The position numbers and the translations under genes are program-made. The notes under the pieces are model-generated. The model did not search any database. It was given only the letters and a program-made list of their open reading frames with translations, and was not told the DNA's origin. This document shows positions 25,771-36,063 of a stretch of DNA of 64,000 nucleotides, one piece after another. The stretch covers positions 2,170,001 to 2,234,000 of the forward strand of contig JAGTJL010000009.1 of the NCBI GenBank assembly GCA_020746875.1. Reading direction: 5' to 3'. This stretch comes from Rhexocercosporidium sp. MPI-PUGE-AT-0058. Its lineage: Eukaryota; Ascomycota; Leotiomycetes; Helotiales. Within the stretch, counting starts at the first letter, position 1, and the number at the start of each line of letters is the position of its first letter.

Positions 25771-27177
25771 ATGATTTCCTCGATATTCTATACTGCAGCT
25801 CTCCTCTCCTTGGCCAATGCTCATGGAGTTATCCTTGGTGCTCAGGGTATAGCTGGATCTCCAGCAAGTGTAGGATTCCAAGGTGAGTTCTTCATCCGAA
25901 TCCATTTCCCGACTCTCTCTTTTAGTACTAACATCAACCTAGTTAACGATGCTATCGCCCGAAACTGTACGAGCATCAGCCCTTGCCAACAAGATACCAC
26001 AATCATTCGAGATGCCGAGATCCTGGCCAACGTTGTCAATGAGTGCGGCCGAACTGAGTTGACTGGTAACATCGACATTGGAGAGAATACCGAGAATGCT
26101 CTCGCTGCAAAGCAGGTGACATCTGTCAAGGCCGGTACACAGATGACCGTAACTATTCACCAAGTCAATGCGGATGGTGCTGGACCATACGTATGCGATT
26201 TGGAAGAGACTGGTAAGCATCTTTGAATGGTATCAATGAGACTTACTAATCTATCTAGGCAACACTGGTGTCTTTACTCAGAACCTTACCGTCACAAACA
26301 ACGTTCCCGGTGCCAATGGATTCTCCCAAGCCAAGACTCAGGACTTCAACATTACGGTCACGATGCCTGACAAGATGACGTGCATTGGAGGTAAGGGCCA
26401 AATCGTACGCCTTATGAAAAGCTACTTTACTGACATGCCTTACTCTAAGGGTCCACCGGAAACATCTGTACTGTTCGCTGCCGTAACAATGCCCAAGCCG
26501 GTCCATTCGGAGGATGCTTCGCAGTTCAACAAATCGACACTACCCCTAACGCCAACTCTGCCAACACAAGTAGGTAATCCCTGAATATCACTTTTTGAGT
26601 TCTCTGGGCTGTGAGCAATTCGTTGCTCGGTGCAAGTGTTTGAAATAGATAAAACATCAATCGAAAGCTTTTGAACTAGTTTCATTTACAGGATGTCGTG
26701 TTGTCTGATATATGGTTACGAGTGTCGAGTGTCATGCTAACTTACAACCCAGTCGCCACTGCAGCCACACTTCCAGCCGTTCTCGCTCAAGTCCAACAGG
26801 ATCAGCTAGATCTCGATGCGGCTATCAAGGCCAACCAAGTTTCCGGTCAGGGTGCGGCAGCTCTCAAGGCCGCAGGAGGTAAAACATTCTCTCCATCACA
26901 CAAATCAAGTAGACTAATACGCCTAGCTGAACTCCCAATCGTCAGCAAGGCCGTCGATGCTCAGACTCTCTCAAGAGAAAACATTAACGGAGCTGCTGCT
27001 ACTGGTGCTGCAGGAGCTGGTGGAGCTGGCGCAGGAGCATCTGCTGTATCCACTTCCGCCGCCGCAAAGGCTACGAAGGCGACTGGAGGCAAGGCAGGTG
27101 GAAATGGAAATGGAAACGGCGGCAATGCGAACGCAAACGGAAACGGGAATGGAAATGGACGAAACAACAACAACTAG
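25771..27177 (+). CDS. Egh16/GAS1-like secreted protein
   Basis: Six exons (25771-25882, 25943-26212, 26259-26390, 26450-26569, 26753-26878, 26927-27177) give 336 residues. A signal peptide is clear (hydrophobic core SIFYTAALLSLANA, cleavage before HGVILG). The mature part has HGVILGAQGIAGSPASVGF, CTSISPCQQDTTII, CGRTELTGNI, MTCIGGSTGNICTVRCRNN and GPFGGCFAVQQ, with paired cysteines typical of the Egh16-like family (Blumeria Egh16/Egh16H, Magnaporthe GAS1/GAS2). Those members are expressed in germ tubes and appressoria and support host penetration; the biochemical role is unknown. The last 80 residues are Ala/Gly-rich then Gly-Asn-rich (NGNGNGG..NNNN), probably a wall-associated or disordered tail. 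No GPI signal is seen. The fourth intron is 183 nt, longer than the others, and its donor (GTAGGT) was chosen by phase. Confidence 0.85.
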
Positions 27178-29062
27178 CAGACCCTCAACCTGTCCGTTTG
27201 ATTACTGGTACAGAGAGTTGCCTTCTATCTTGGAGAGAGATATGCACTTAGCGATATAGAGGGGGATGACGATGAATTTCTTGTATCAAAGTTTGAAAGA
27301 TGTGTAATTTGGTCTACTTGTTTTCTCTCATGAGTGATCAGGCGACATCGAGACCTAGTGGATGATACCCGAAATCTCCAGTACCTCAAGAAAGGGCTCT
27401 TTGAAAGCAATGTCAGCACAATTGAAGCCATTCCGCACAATAGCGATATTCCCGTACTTTCCCAGCAAAACTCGCAAAAATCTGCACTTCCTCCCATCAG
27501 TCCACTCCTACTCACTCCCCACCCACCTCCAACGATCCTCAAACACGTTGCCAAGACCTCGCTTTCCCTTGAAAAATATGCATGCTACATCAGAAAATCA
27601 CTTCGGGCCTCGATTTCTCATTCGGGTCGTCCAGGAATTCGAAACACTACCCTCTTATCTCCATCTCAACCCACAACAGAATATGCCATGCATGATATCC
27701 AAATATCAAGCCAAGCTCAAACCTTCTCTCACACAAACGCAGGCTTACGACCGAGCGGACATTCAATAGCTGATGTTAGCCGTTGCCCTCTCGGAGAATT
27801 TTGGTGTGTTGTGCAGCGTGCAGGGCAGGGGTTGATGGTGGCGTGGAAATCCTGGCATGGGGAGTCAGGGGTTCGGAACAGGAAGGAGGTATCTGTTTGA
27901 ACTGTTGGCTGGATGCAAGGCTACGTGGATAATTGGGAGAGAGTCTTGTATTTTCTCAGAAAGAGGGTTTTTGGGTTGGGGGGCTAGTGCTTTGTCACTG
28001 GTGATTTTATAGCGTGAGTTAGGATATGACGAGAGAAATGGGCTAGCACACTTCGCCACAACTTGTTTAATCATAGCCCGGAAAATTGTCTGAGTTGAAC
28101 TGATGCCAATGTCAGATTTTTTCCTATCTTACATCGTCTCGTTTTCATCATTTTTGTGCAGTGGAAAAATTCCACGAGGCAGAATTTGGCAAGTGTTTTG
28201 ACAGCTAAGCGAGTACTCCGTACCATCTCTGCTTCGCAGCATCATGCAAATTGGTGCTGTACGCCAATCGACACAGTCTAACATTCTGTTGTGCCTTTAT
28301 GGCCTTATTAATGATTATGATAAGATTTGCGTGCTTGTATCATCATTCAATATATCTTTGAAATTAGATAGTATTACAGGTTTATGCTGGTTTAAGTCGC
28401 GGGTTAGTTTTGTGGACAGAGTCGGATGTAAACCCTGCACGCTAACGAGACCATTAGATATTAGAGGGTGTATCTGCAAATCCTCCTACTATAGTAATTT
28501 ATACTACAACTTAATTAACAACTCCGCACTTTAATGCTTCCTGGTATAGTTGTGAATATCCTAGCAAAAGATAGAATTAGTGCATTCCCAAAAATGACTT
28601 CCACGAAAACCCCCAGTAATCCCGGGGTAAGCATATGCTTTATCCTAGTGCAAGGATAAATACACAGTATGTTCAGACACAATGAGTTAACCAAATGCAA
28701 ATCTTGTCTTCGTTCGATTTCTACTCTGATATCTCAAGTCACATTGACTCCTGCAGCTTTCATTCAACCTTCAAACTACTTCCTAATAACCTCTAGATCG
28801 ACCACGCCTAACTCCCAAAACTATTTTGCAACATAAACACCATACCGCACTGAAATATGCAAGAACAAGAAGCTCAAGAAGTGACGCCGATAAGGACGGG
28901 AAAAGGATCATAGGCCATGTAAAACAAATGAGTGGCTGAGTGGCTAGAACTTGCACTCGAGTGACGGCCGCGTGGTTGAATATACGTGTGGAAGTCGTTG
29001 GCCATCACTTTGCTTGCCGGTATCGATACCGATCCACGTTTCCACTCTCTCTCAGATTCCTC
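27178..29062. other. Intergenic with a possible unresolved minus-strand fragment and an AT-rich patch
   Basis: Lies between the 3' ends of the Egh16-like gene (+) and the bZIP-membrane gene (-). 27355-27591 reads protein-like on the minus strand (see findings) but I could not build a full gene. 28240-28530 is AT-rich relative to its surroundings. A 188-codon + frame at 27334-27900 has no recognisable features. Confidence 0.5.
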
Positions 29063-31279
29063 TCATTGTGATGAAGGAGACATCCCCCTATGCCAGCTCT
29101 GCGACGGTGTACGGGGTGCATCGACAGCCGTCCAGAACGATTCTCTCCTGCTCAGCCCACCCTCAGGCACAGACTCGACATCGCCAGCCTGTTTCTTCAT
29201 TTCCGTTTGAAGACCATTGGAGCCGATAACACGGCTTACAAGAGATTCACAGGCGTGCGTGATGAGTTGATTGATCCACGTCTCGAAGATACGCTTCGTG
29301 AAAGCACCGATGTGCTCATCATACTCCCCGGCTTCAAGTTTTTGCGCTAATCCCAAGTTGTGGAAACATACTACCCAGATAACTGACCATACCATGGTGG
29401 TGAGCAGGGTGCTGACTGCTGCGAGGATGAATCGATCAGCATATCTGCCTCCAATGGCTGGTAGATAGTACGCAGCACCACATGCAGTTAGGGCACCACA
29501 GGTAGCAATGAGCAGAGCTGTCAATCCTCCTGTTCTAGGGAGATCGGTAAGCTTCACCTTGAGCCAAACGATATTTAGACTTGCGCTGAAGAGAGCAACG
29601 ACGAGCAATTGGCGTTCCGGAAATGCTATATCTCGACCGAGATCTAGGCAAGCGAATGGCATGACTATTATCAACGGCGTCAAAACTTGTGCCGCTTTAC
29701 ACTGCTCCACGTACACAACTACAGAAAAAACCCCACCCAAACATGCTGCTAGTATTGTTGTCTCAAGAAGAGATTCTGGGGAAGCTGGCTGTGGTTCCGT
29801 AGATGAAGCTACAGCGCCTGTCAGTCGAGCCAGGAAGATCAAAGCTGTCGCGAATTTGCCGTGTCGATCGAGGATTTTCTGTACCCTTGACCATGGAAGG
29901 CCGCAGTATCCTTGCCCTTCTTGTGTCCTGTGATAGCCTTGGAGATCATTCCTTTGTGAAATGTCTTGGTCGTCTTTTTCCATCCAAAACAGATCTTGTT
30001 TGTTCCAAGGGAGAGGCTTCTCGGACTGGAGCCTCGTACCATCTTCTTTGGTGTTCGGGAAATAATCTTCCCTTGCAGAGCCATGAATGATAGATGCTGT
30101 CCCGTCTCCGATCGTGTGTGCGTATTGATTGTCCTGAGCTAACCATTCCCAATTTACAAGTTCTGAGGTCCGGCGGCCGAAAATCATCGAATGTCTCCGA
30201 GAAGAAGACCAGTACATGGAAACATAATTACCTCTACCAAGAGAAGGAAATAGATGTCCCGTCCCGGAGGAGTCCTTTAACTGACTGGTACTACTCTCGC
30301 GCGAAGATACGTCGTGGTTGCTCTCCCTACGCTGGGCAACAGAATCCTCTATGAATCGTCGGATCTTCATCCAAGGTTTCTCAACGTCGTGATCTCCAGT
30401 GACTTGCGATCCACGATTCATTGTTGTGTAACCATTGTTCTGGTACCCCTTTGTAAAATGTGCCTCAATGTGTTGATCCGGATTGAAGGCAAGTCCTGCT
30501 GTGCCGTTTTGCTCAGAGACTAAGAGAGTTTTCAAACGAGCATATCTTTCCAATTGCTGCTCCAGTTCCTGCATGTGAGCTTGCACGCGCTTCCTGCACG
30601 CTCGTTGAGCCTCGCGATTCTGTTTTCGGCGCTTTTCTAAAGCAGCATCGGCCTGATCAAATTAGTAAACACAATGAACCGATACAAACAAGGCGTAAGA
30701 CATACTGGAGTTACACAGCCCATTCTCCTAGGAGATTTGGTAACTTGTTGGGCCGCTACCGACGACCCTATAGCCACCCTCAAAGCAGCAGCGTGTGGAT
30801 CACACACTACATTGTAAGTGCCTTGGCCGCCGATATTGTCATTTCCCATATACCTAGAGTACCACGGGGAGACCTGTGATTCATTGTTCACTTCCTCTAA
30901 TTCTGCATCTCGCACTCTTTTCCGTTGACGAGAGTCCATGCTAGTAGAGTTAGCTAGGAGACACAATCCTATCTTAAGAAAAGCTAAATACATACGCAGC
31001 TTGACGGTTCCTTAATATTCGCCTTATTCGCCTTAACTCCTTAACCTCATTCTGGTCTTCACACTCTGCAATGAGTTGATCAAGGCTAGCCAGATTCCGT
31101 TCGGAGGGATGGCTAAACCGGGAGATCTTCTTTCGGGTTGTGTGGTCAATTGGTACGGTTGGGACGATAGGAGTACTAGGGACACTTGGGACAATGTAAT
31201 CCTTAGGTGCTGTAGTATAGAGATCTCGGATAGAGGGGAGTGTTGTCTCCAGTCCGATATTCCGGATGTAAGCAGTCAT
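29063..31279 (-). CDS. Protein with two bZIP basic regions and a multispan membrane domain (unknown function)
   Basis: Exons 31279-30996, 30940-30706 and 30652-29063 join in phase to give 702 residues. Residues 52-105 (KISRFSHPSERNLASLDQLI then NRQAAMDSRQRKR) resemble a known fungal bZIP family, with the N-x7-R signature at N91-R99. Sequence past about residue 105 (ELEEVNNESQ) has no leucine zipper. A second basic region in the last exon (EKRRKQNREAQRACRKR, N185-R193) is followed by a short zipper-like heptad stretch (MQELEQQLERYARLKTLL). Residues 470-603 hold about five hydrophobic helices, for instance ETTILAACLGGVFSVVVYV and FILAAVSTLLTTMVWSVIWV. This could be a membrane-tethered transcription factor, a chimera, or two adjacent genes wrongly joined. 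No start other than ATG at 31279 is clearly better. Both introns have good donor and acceptor sites. Confidence 0.55.
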
Positions 31280-32040
31280 GTTGACGATTTGGTTGTCAAC
31301 AATGGGTGGGTACAAGGCACACTATGTCGTCCAGCACGGCATTCGAAGGTTTTCGGTATCTACTGCCTGATTGTTCTCAGAATCTCGGATGTATTTATGA
31401 CTTTGATGTCTGGGAGAGGTTTTGGAGAATGCTATGGGGTTCTGGTAAATCGACAAAATTAGCTGTTGCTCGGCCCACAACGGAAAATATCAACACTGTA
31501 CCAGCGCTGTTGTGATGAAGCGAAGGCAATTGACTTGCGATTGTTGGCAGATTTTGCGACCCTATCTCCAAGCTCGATTCCGGGATGGTTACCTTTTCAT
31601 CCACGAAGGCCGAGCCTCGAGGCTGCAGGCGAGGTCCAAAGTTTTCTGCTAGGAAAGATGTCAAGATCTGGTCAAGAGAGTTATCGAATAGTTTTTGGTA
31701 AGACGATCGGATTCGTAGGCGAAGAGGGGGATGCGAGATGGCACAGAGATGTTGATGAAAATTTGGCTCTATATTCAAGGTGTCGTGTAGTCAAGGCTAG
31801 GGCTGAGTGAGGCTGAGGCTCTGCGTTGTCAAGAACCTTCCTTTCATTAATCTCTCTCTGTATCTGTATGAGGCTCTATCATCTCATCACCCGTCTCGTC
31901 TCAAGAGTAATTCTACGCACTGAAAGGAATACCGACTGAAGGTCAGACTACCCTCTCTACATCAGAAATATTTCTCAAGCTTTCGACCCCAGCCTCAGCC
32001 AAAAAAAAAAAAACATAAACTCAAAGCTCGACGAGACTTC
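31280..32040. promoter_or_regulatory. Divergent intergenic region
   Basis: 760 bp between the starts of the bZIP-membrane gene (-) and the small membrane-protein gene (+). It should hold both promoters. Opposite-strand frames of 114-128 codons overlap each other and show no motif. An A12 tract at about 32001-32012 precedes the + gene. Confidence 0.45.
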
Positions 32041-32969
32041 ATGATGGATCTTGAGAACCTCACAAACGAATCCCTCAAGCAACTTCCGCGGGCGATAAAC
32101 GATGAGAGACGACTTCGTGGACTACCAAGAACATGCTGTATGACCATGGATATTCCATCTACGCAGCGGACATGGTCGGAGAAGCGCGGTCTCTGGTTCC
32201 AAGATGATGATATACTTTCGAGCTATAACCCTAAGAGCTCAGCGAAATCCGAAGAACGAAATATGATGTTTTGCAGGCGCTTAGAACCAGAGAGAACAGC
32301 TCGGCAATCGATCGCAAGTACTTCGAAAGACATCCTTGCAATGGCCATCGCATCGTTTTGCGTATTCCTCATTTACCAGCACGAATCAATACCAGCTAGA
32401 CAGTTGGAAGAAAACGGGGGGATTCTCGAAATAGACCAAAGTCTGTTATGTTTAGAGAACTCTCCAAAGCATATAAATGGGTCCAGGTCAGGACTCCTTT
32501 GCAGAATGGCACTTGCCATGGCGCGCCTTCGAAGAACTAAGATCTGGGAGGCAATAGCAGTAAGAACTCCACTCCAACAAGAGAACAAACAAGCACAAAT
32601 ACAACTAACACACCATCCCAACAACAGAGCCGCGTATTACCCCTCATCACCAACCCACCGCCCCTCCTCTTCCTCTTCGCTATCATCATATTCGCACTCT
32701 CTCTCTCTCGCCTCCTGCATTCGCAGAAGACAAAACAATACCGATACCGAAACCATATACTAGGTGTTGGAATTGTAGCTGGTGCTGTGGTGGGGATATG
32801 GAAGACGGAGGAGAATTTCTTGATGGAGGGGAAAGGATATTTAGCGGGATCGGCTGTGCTGGGTTTGCTTATGAGTTGGGTTGCGCATGGGGTTTTGAGG
32901 GCTGGGGGAATTCCTAGGGGGAGGGTTGTAAGGAGTAGTGGGTGTGGATGTGGATGTGGATGTGATTGA
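32041..32969 (+). CDS. Predicted membrane protein of unknown function, Cys-Gly tail
   Basis: Exons 32041-32559 and 32628-32969 (68-nt intron) give 286 residues. I do not recognise the family. The N-terminal 100 residues are polar and charged. Hydrophobic segments are ILAMAIASFCVFLIY (near residue 102), LLFLFAIIIFALSLSRLL (just after the splice), ILGVGIVAGAVVGIW and YLAGSAVLGLLMSWVAHGVL, so three to four membrane helices. The second exon is supported because the spliced frame stays open and hydrophobic while the unspliced one turns into Ser-rich sequence. The C-terminus is GCGCGCGCD, encoded by a GGATGT-type hexamer repeat. ATG at 32041 or 32044 could be the start; a poly-A stretch lies just upstream. 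Confidence 0.6.
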
Positions 32970-33419
32970 AGGTTTTTGGTTAGCGAGTGGTGGTTGTGAA
33001 AAGGGGATGAAAAGTGGATGGTGAAGCTAGGAAGGTCTACTTGCACGCTAAGCGATGCGGATGAAATATTATGTCAAAGAGGTGCTCAGGTCGAGAAAGG
33101 GAAGACTGAAGGGGGCGATGTACATAAATATCTGTTTGGCGTTCAAGTTGCGGGCGGCTCATTAGAAGCCTTATGGTAGGGGAGGACCATTGCCTTAGAT
33201 CAGGATGAACAATGCATCCTGTCCAATTCAAGCAAGCATAGTGTCTTTCAGGTGAGATAAAGATGAAGATTTGTATTATATTAAATGGATAAATTCGATG
33301 TTGAGTCTCCAAATCGATATAGTGCCCAGCCAGGCAAGTGACCGAATGCAAATTATGTCCCTATTTAGGTCTTAATGTACAGCCCATAAATACAAGCAAG
33401 CTCGAACAGTTTCAGAGCA
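32970..33419. other. Convergent 3' spacer
   Basis: 450 bp between the 3' ends of the membrane-protein gene (+) and erg27 (-). It should hold their 3' UTRs. No gene is seen. Confidence 0.6.
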
Positions 33420-35103
33420 TCACTTTTTCCGGTCATTGACACCCAGAATACCCTCCCATTGTTTCCTCATCTCCTCTATCTGAGTCCAGACTTTCACACC
33501 CATAATTTCAAACTCCTCTCTCTTCTCCTTGGTCAAATCTACAGCATCTCTCTTCCTTCCCTTCCTCTTCTGAATTTCCACCGTGTCCTCGATCTCGCCG
33601 TTCCATCCCCAGCCAGGAACCTCAGTCTTCATAACACGTTCCTCACCACTGGTGTCAGTCGCAGATCCCCACTTGGCTTTCTTGAGTCCGTTTCCTTCGA
33701 CGGCATTCAGCTCATTCACATCAGTGAGCGCAATCCAAACGGGAGAAACAGCTGCTTTGTAGGGCGTGATAGGATGCCATGGACTTCCTATCCATCTCAC
33801 GAAGTAGAATACCCATGTATAGATTATAACAAGAATTCCGGGAAGTGGCATTATGTCTGATACGAATATACCCGGATGAGTCACGTACATTTCTGGCCGA
33901 AGCGAAGTCTCTCCTCCCTTTGAGGATCCTTTCTTCGTTGTGGAGGTTATCGAACTGTCGAAGAATGATGCTGATGTTCGTTGGGTGGATGGTAGCTTCG
34001 AGGTCAATGCGAGGAGATCGATGACTCGCTTCGAGCTCTCATACGGTGACTCGGATTGCAAGCCTTGGAAATCATCGATTGAGAATTTGGTATCCACAGC
34101 TTCGATCGTACTGACCCAGATCACTTTGCCACACGTTTTTGAGTTGGGCGAAGTGGGTTGGGAGAGGAGGGGCATCAACTCATGAGCGAGAATGTAATGA
34201 CCGAAAACGTTGGAGCAAAAGACCTGTCCTAATGGGGGCTCGTTTGACTTCTCTTGGTTGTCGAGTAAAGGCTGGGTCTCCTCCGTAGATGATCTTGATG
34301 GTTTGACCAGAGCCCCGAGACTTGACTTCTTATACTGAGGCCAAGTGACAGCCTCTATAGTGTCAAACAAGACTGTCTTGACGGCCCGTGGCCAGTCCAG
34401 ACCTACCCAGCCGCCAATCCCAGCACTCAGGATAACAGCATCCAATCTTGGAATCCGTATCCCACTCAATCCCCAACCCCAAGACCTCTGTGCACCAATT
34501 GATCCTGGCTTCTGGCTGAGCGCCCACCTATCCTGCTCAACATCCGAATTATAGCTCGCAGTCCCGGGCGATCCGTGTGGGAGCTTGCCGCCATCAATAG
34601 TAGTTGCATCCGGATTTCCAACCGTGCCATTGACCAGCTTGTCCGCCAGCGCATATACACTGCGCAGATCACATAGATCTACTTCCACTCCCAGAAAATG
34701 TACTCTCTGCACCATATCCTCCCATTTGTATTCGACTCCTTGCTCCTTGGCTTTCGCGCGTTGTTTCTTGGCAAACGAGGAGCTTTCGACTTGTACTCTG
34801 AGGTGGGCTCGCAGACGGGAAATGGTAAATCGTGTCTTCATGGGTGATCGCGTGCAGAGGATTAGGATTAGATGCTTCTTCGGGGTGGTTAAGGGCGATG
34901 TGAAGAACTCATCAATCATTCGAGATGCGATGGCGAATCCTAGACCACTGAGCGATATTAGCTCTGCTGCTTCAATTCATGGTCATTCGACGTCTGTCGG
35001 GAGAAGTCCACGAAGCTTGGAGGTCCTGATTTTCTTACCTATTTGCGCCTGTGATCAATGCAAATAGCTGTCCATCACTCGTCTCCCAAGGTGGAAGTCC
35101 CAT
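33420..35103 (-). CDS. 3-keto-steroid reductase Erg27
   Basis: Exons 35103-35039 and 34947-33420 (91-nt intron) give 530 residues. The N-terminal Rossmann cofactor motif TGANSGLG (residues 18-25) is split by the intron. Later blocks are LDAVILSAGIGG, WVSTIEAVDTKF (catalytic Ser near 301) and SPYESSKRVIDLL (Tyr324, Lys328), the SDR catalytic set. A hydrophobic segment PLPGILVIIYTWVFYFVRW near the C-terminus probably anchors it to the ER or lipid particles. Erg27 reduces the C-3 ketone during C-4 demethylation of sterols, with Erg25, Erg26 and Erg28, and is the target of the fungicide fenhexamid. Yeast Erg27 is about 347 residues; the longer form here is usual in filamentous ascomycetes, with extra sequence around residues 125-190, 225-260 and the C-terminus. 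Confidence 0.92.
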
Positions 35104-36063
35104 CTTGCTGGTGATGTGTGAAAAATTGTTATGGCGAGAGTGAGTTGTGAGTGCAAAAAGGGGGATGAGGTTGTCAATTGTGGGGGAGAGTCGCATTATT
35201 TACTTTTTCTGGAGTACCGAATGATCGGTCGTGGCGCTCGGGCCTTCATCGGGAGCTAACCATATTGGGATGTAAGTCTCAACCTCAACTTGAAGAAGGG
35301 CCGTTTCGAACTTTCCAACTACGGCAAAGAAATGCTTCGGACGATACAAGTCAAGAAAAATAGAGGACTCATGTGGGGTTGCGACATATTGCGGAGTGAA
35401 TTCCCGGTGGGGGATAACAATCCCAATTGTAATAGTGAACCACACCTCGAATCCGAGGCGACCCAGCTTCAGGTCGAGCGAAGCGAGCAACTGACTGACT
35501 GGCTTGTAGTAAACAACCAACCTCTCCAAAAATTACTTTGAAGCTTGTCCTCATAACTTACACGGAGTGGATCTCTTACTTCCAAATCTCGAGTATTGCC
35601 CTGTAATGATTTCGAGTCTTCGGAAGCCCTTATATTGATGTATGAATCTAGTGAAGACCCGAGAGCAAAATCAAGTTTCGCTTCACTGGAGACGAATTCG
35701 GCTGCCCTCGGTACGAAACAGTAACGAAGTTGAACCTGTTGCTACTGTAAGACATTGGTCTTGTTCATTAAACCTGCCGTGGATAAAGCCATGTCATTGT
35801 TTCCAGGAATTTGACCGGATATATTCCGTAGTTGGGCTCGTCCATCGTTGCCGAAGCATAACTGTTTGGACATTGTCTTCTATACCAAATGCTACTTGAG
35901 AGTCTGAAATGGCTTCTAATCTTGAATATTCTATCAGTTTATCATCTAATACCATTCAAACAATTGTCTAGTTTCCAATCCCAACTCCTCTAAGCAACAT
36001 GCCCATGCTCACCCACGAGATCCAACTCGAAACAGTGCAAACCACCAGTTTCAACACCGCATC
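35104..36063. other. Intergenic, no gene seen
   Basis: 960 bp between the erg27 start and the 3' end of the MFS gene, both on the minus strand. It should contain the erg27 promoter. Overlapping frames near 35178-35554 are about 110 codons at most and lack motifs. Confidence 0.6.

Noticed and set aside
27334..27900. 188-codon + strand frame after the Egh16-like gene
   Set aside because: Low-complexity Ser/Pro content with no recognisable feature; the opposite strand gives a more protein-like reading in part.
28936..28990. Possible tRNA (TGGCTGAGTGG resembling an A-box)
   Set aside because: No matching B-box at the right distance, and the arms do not pair.
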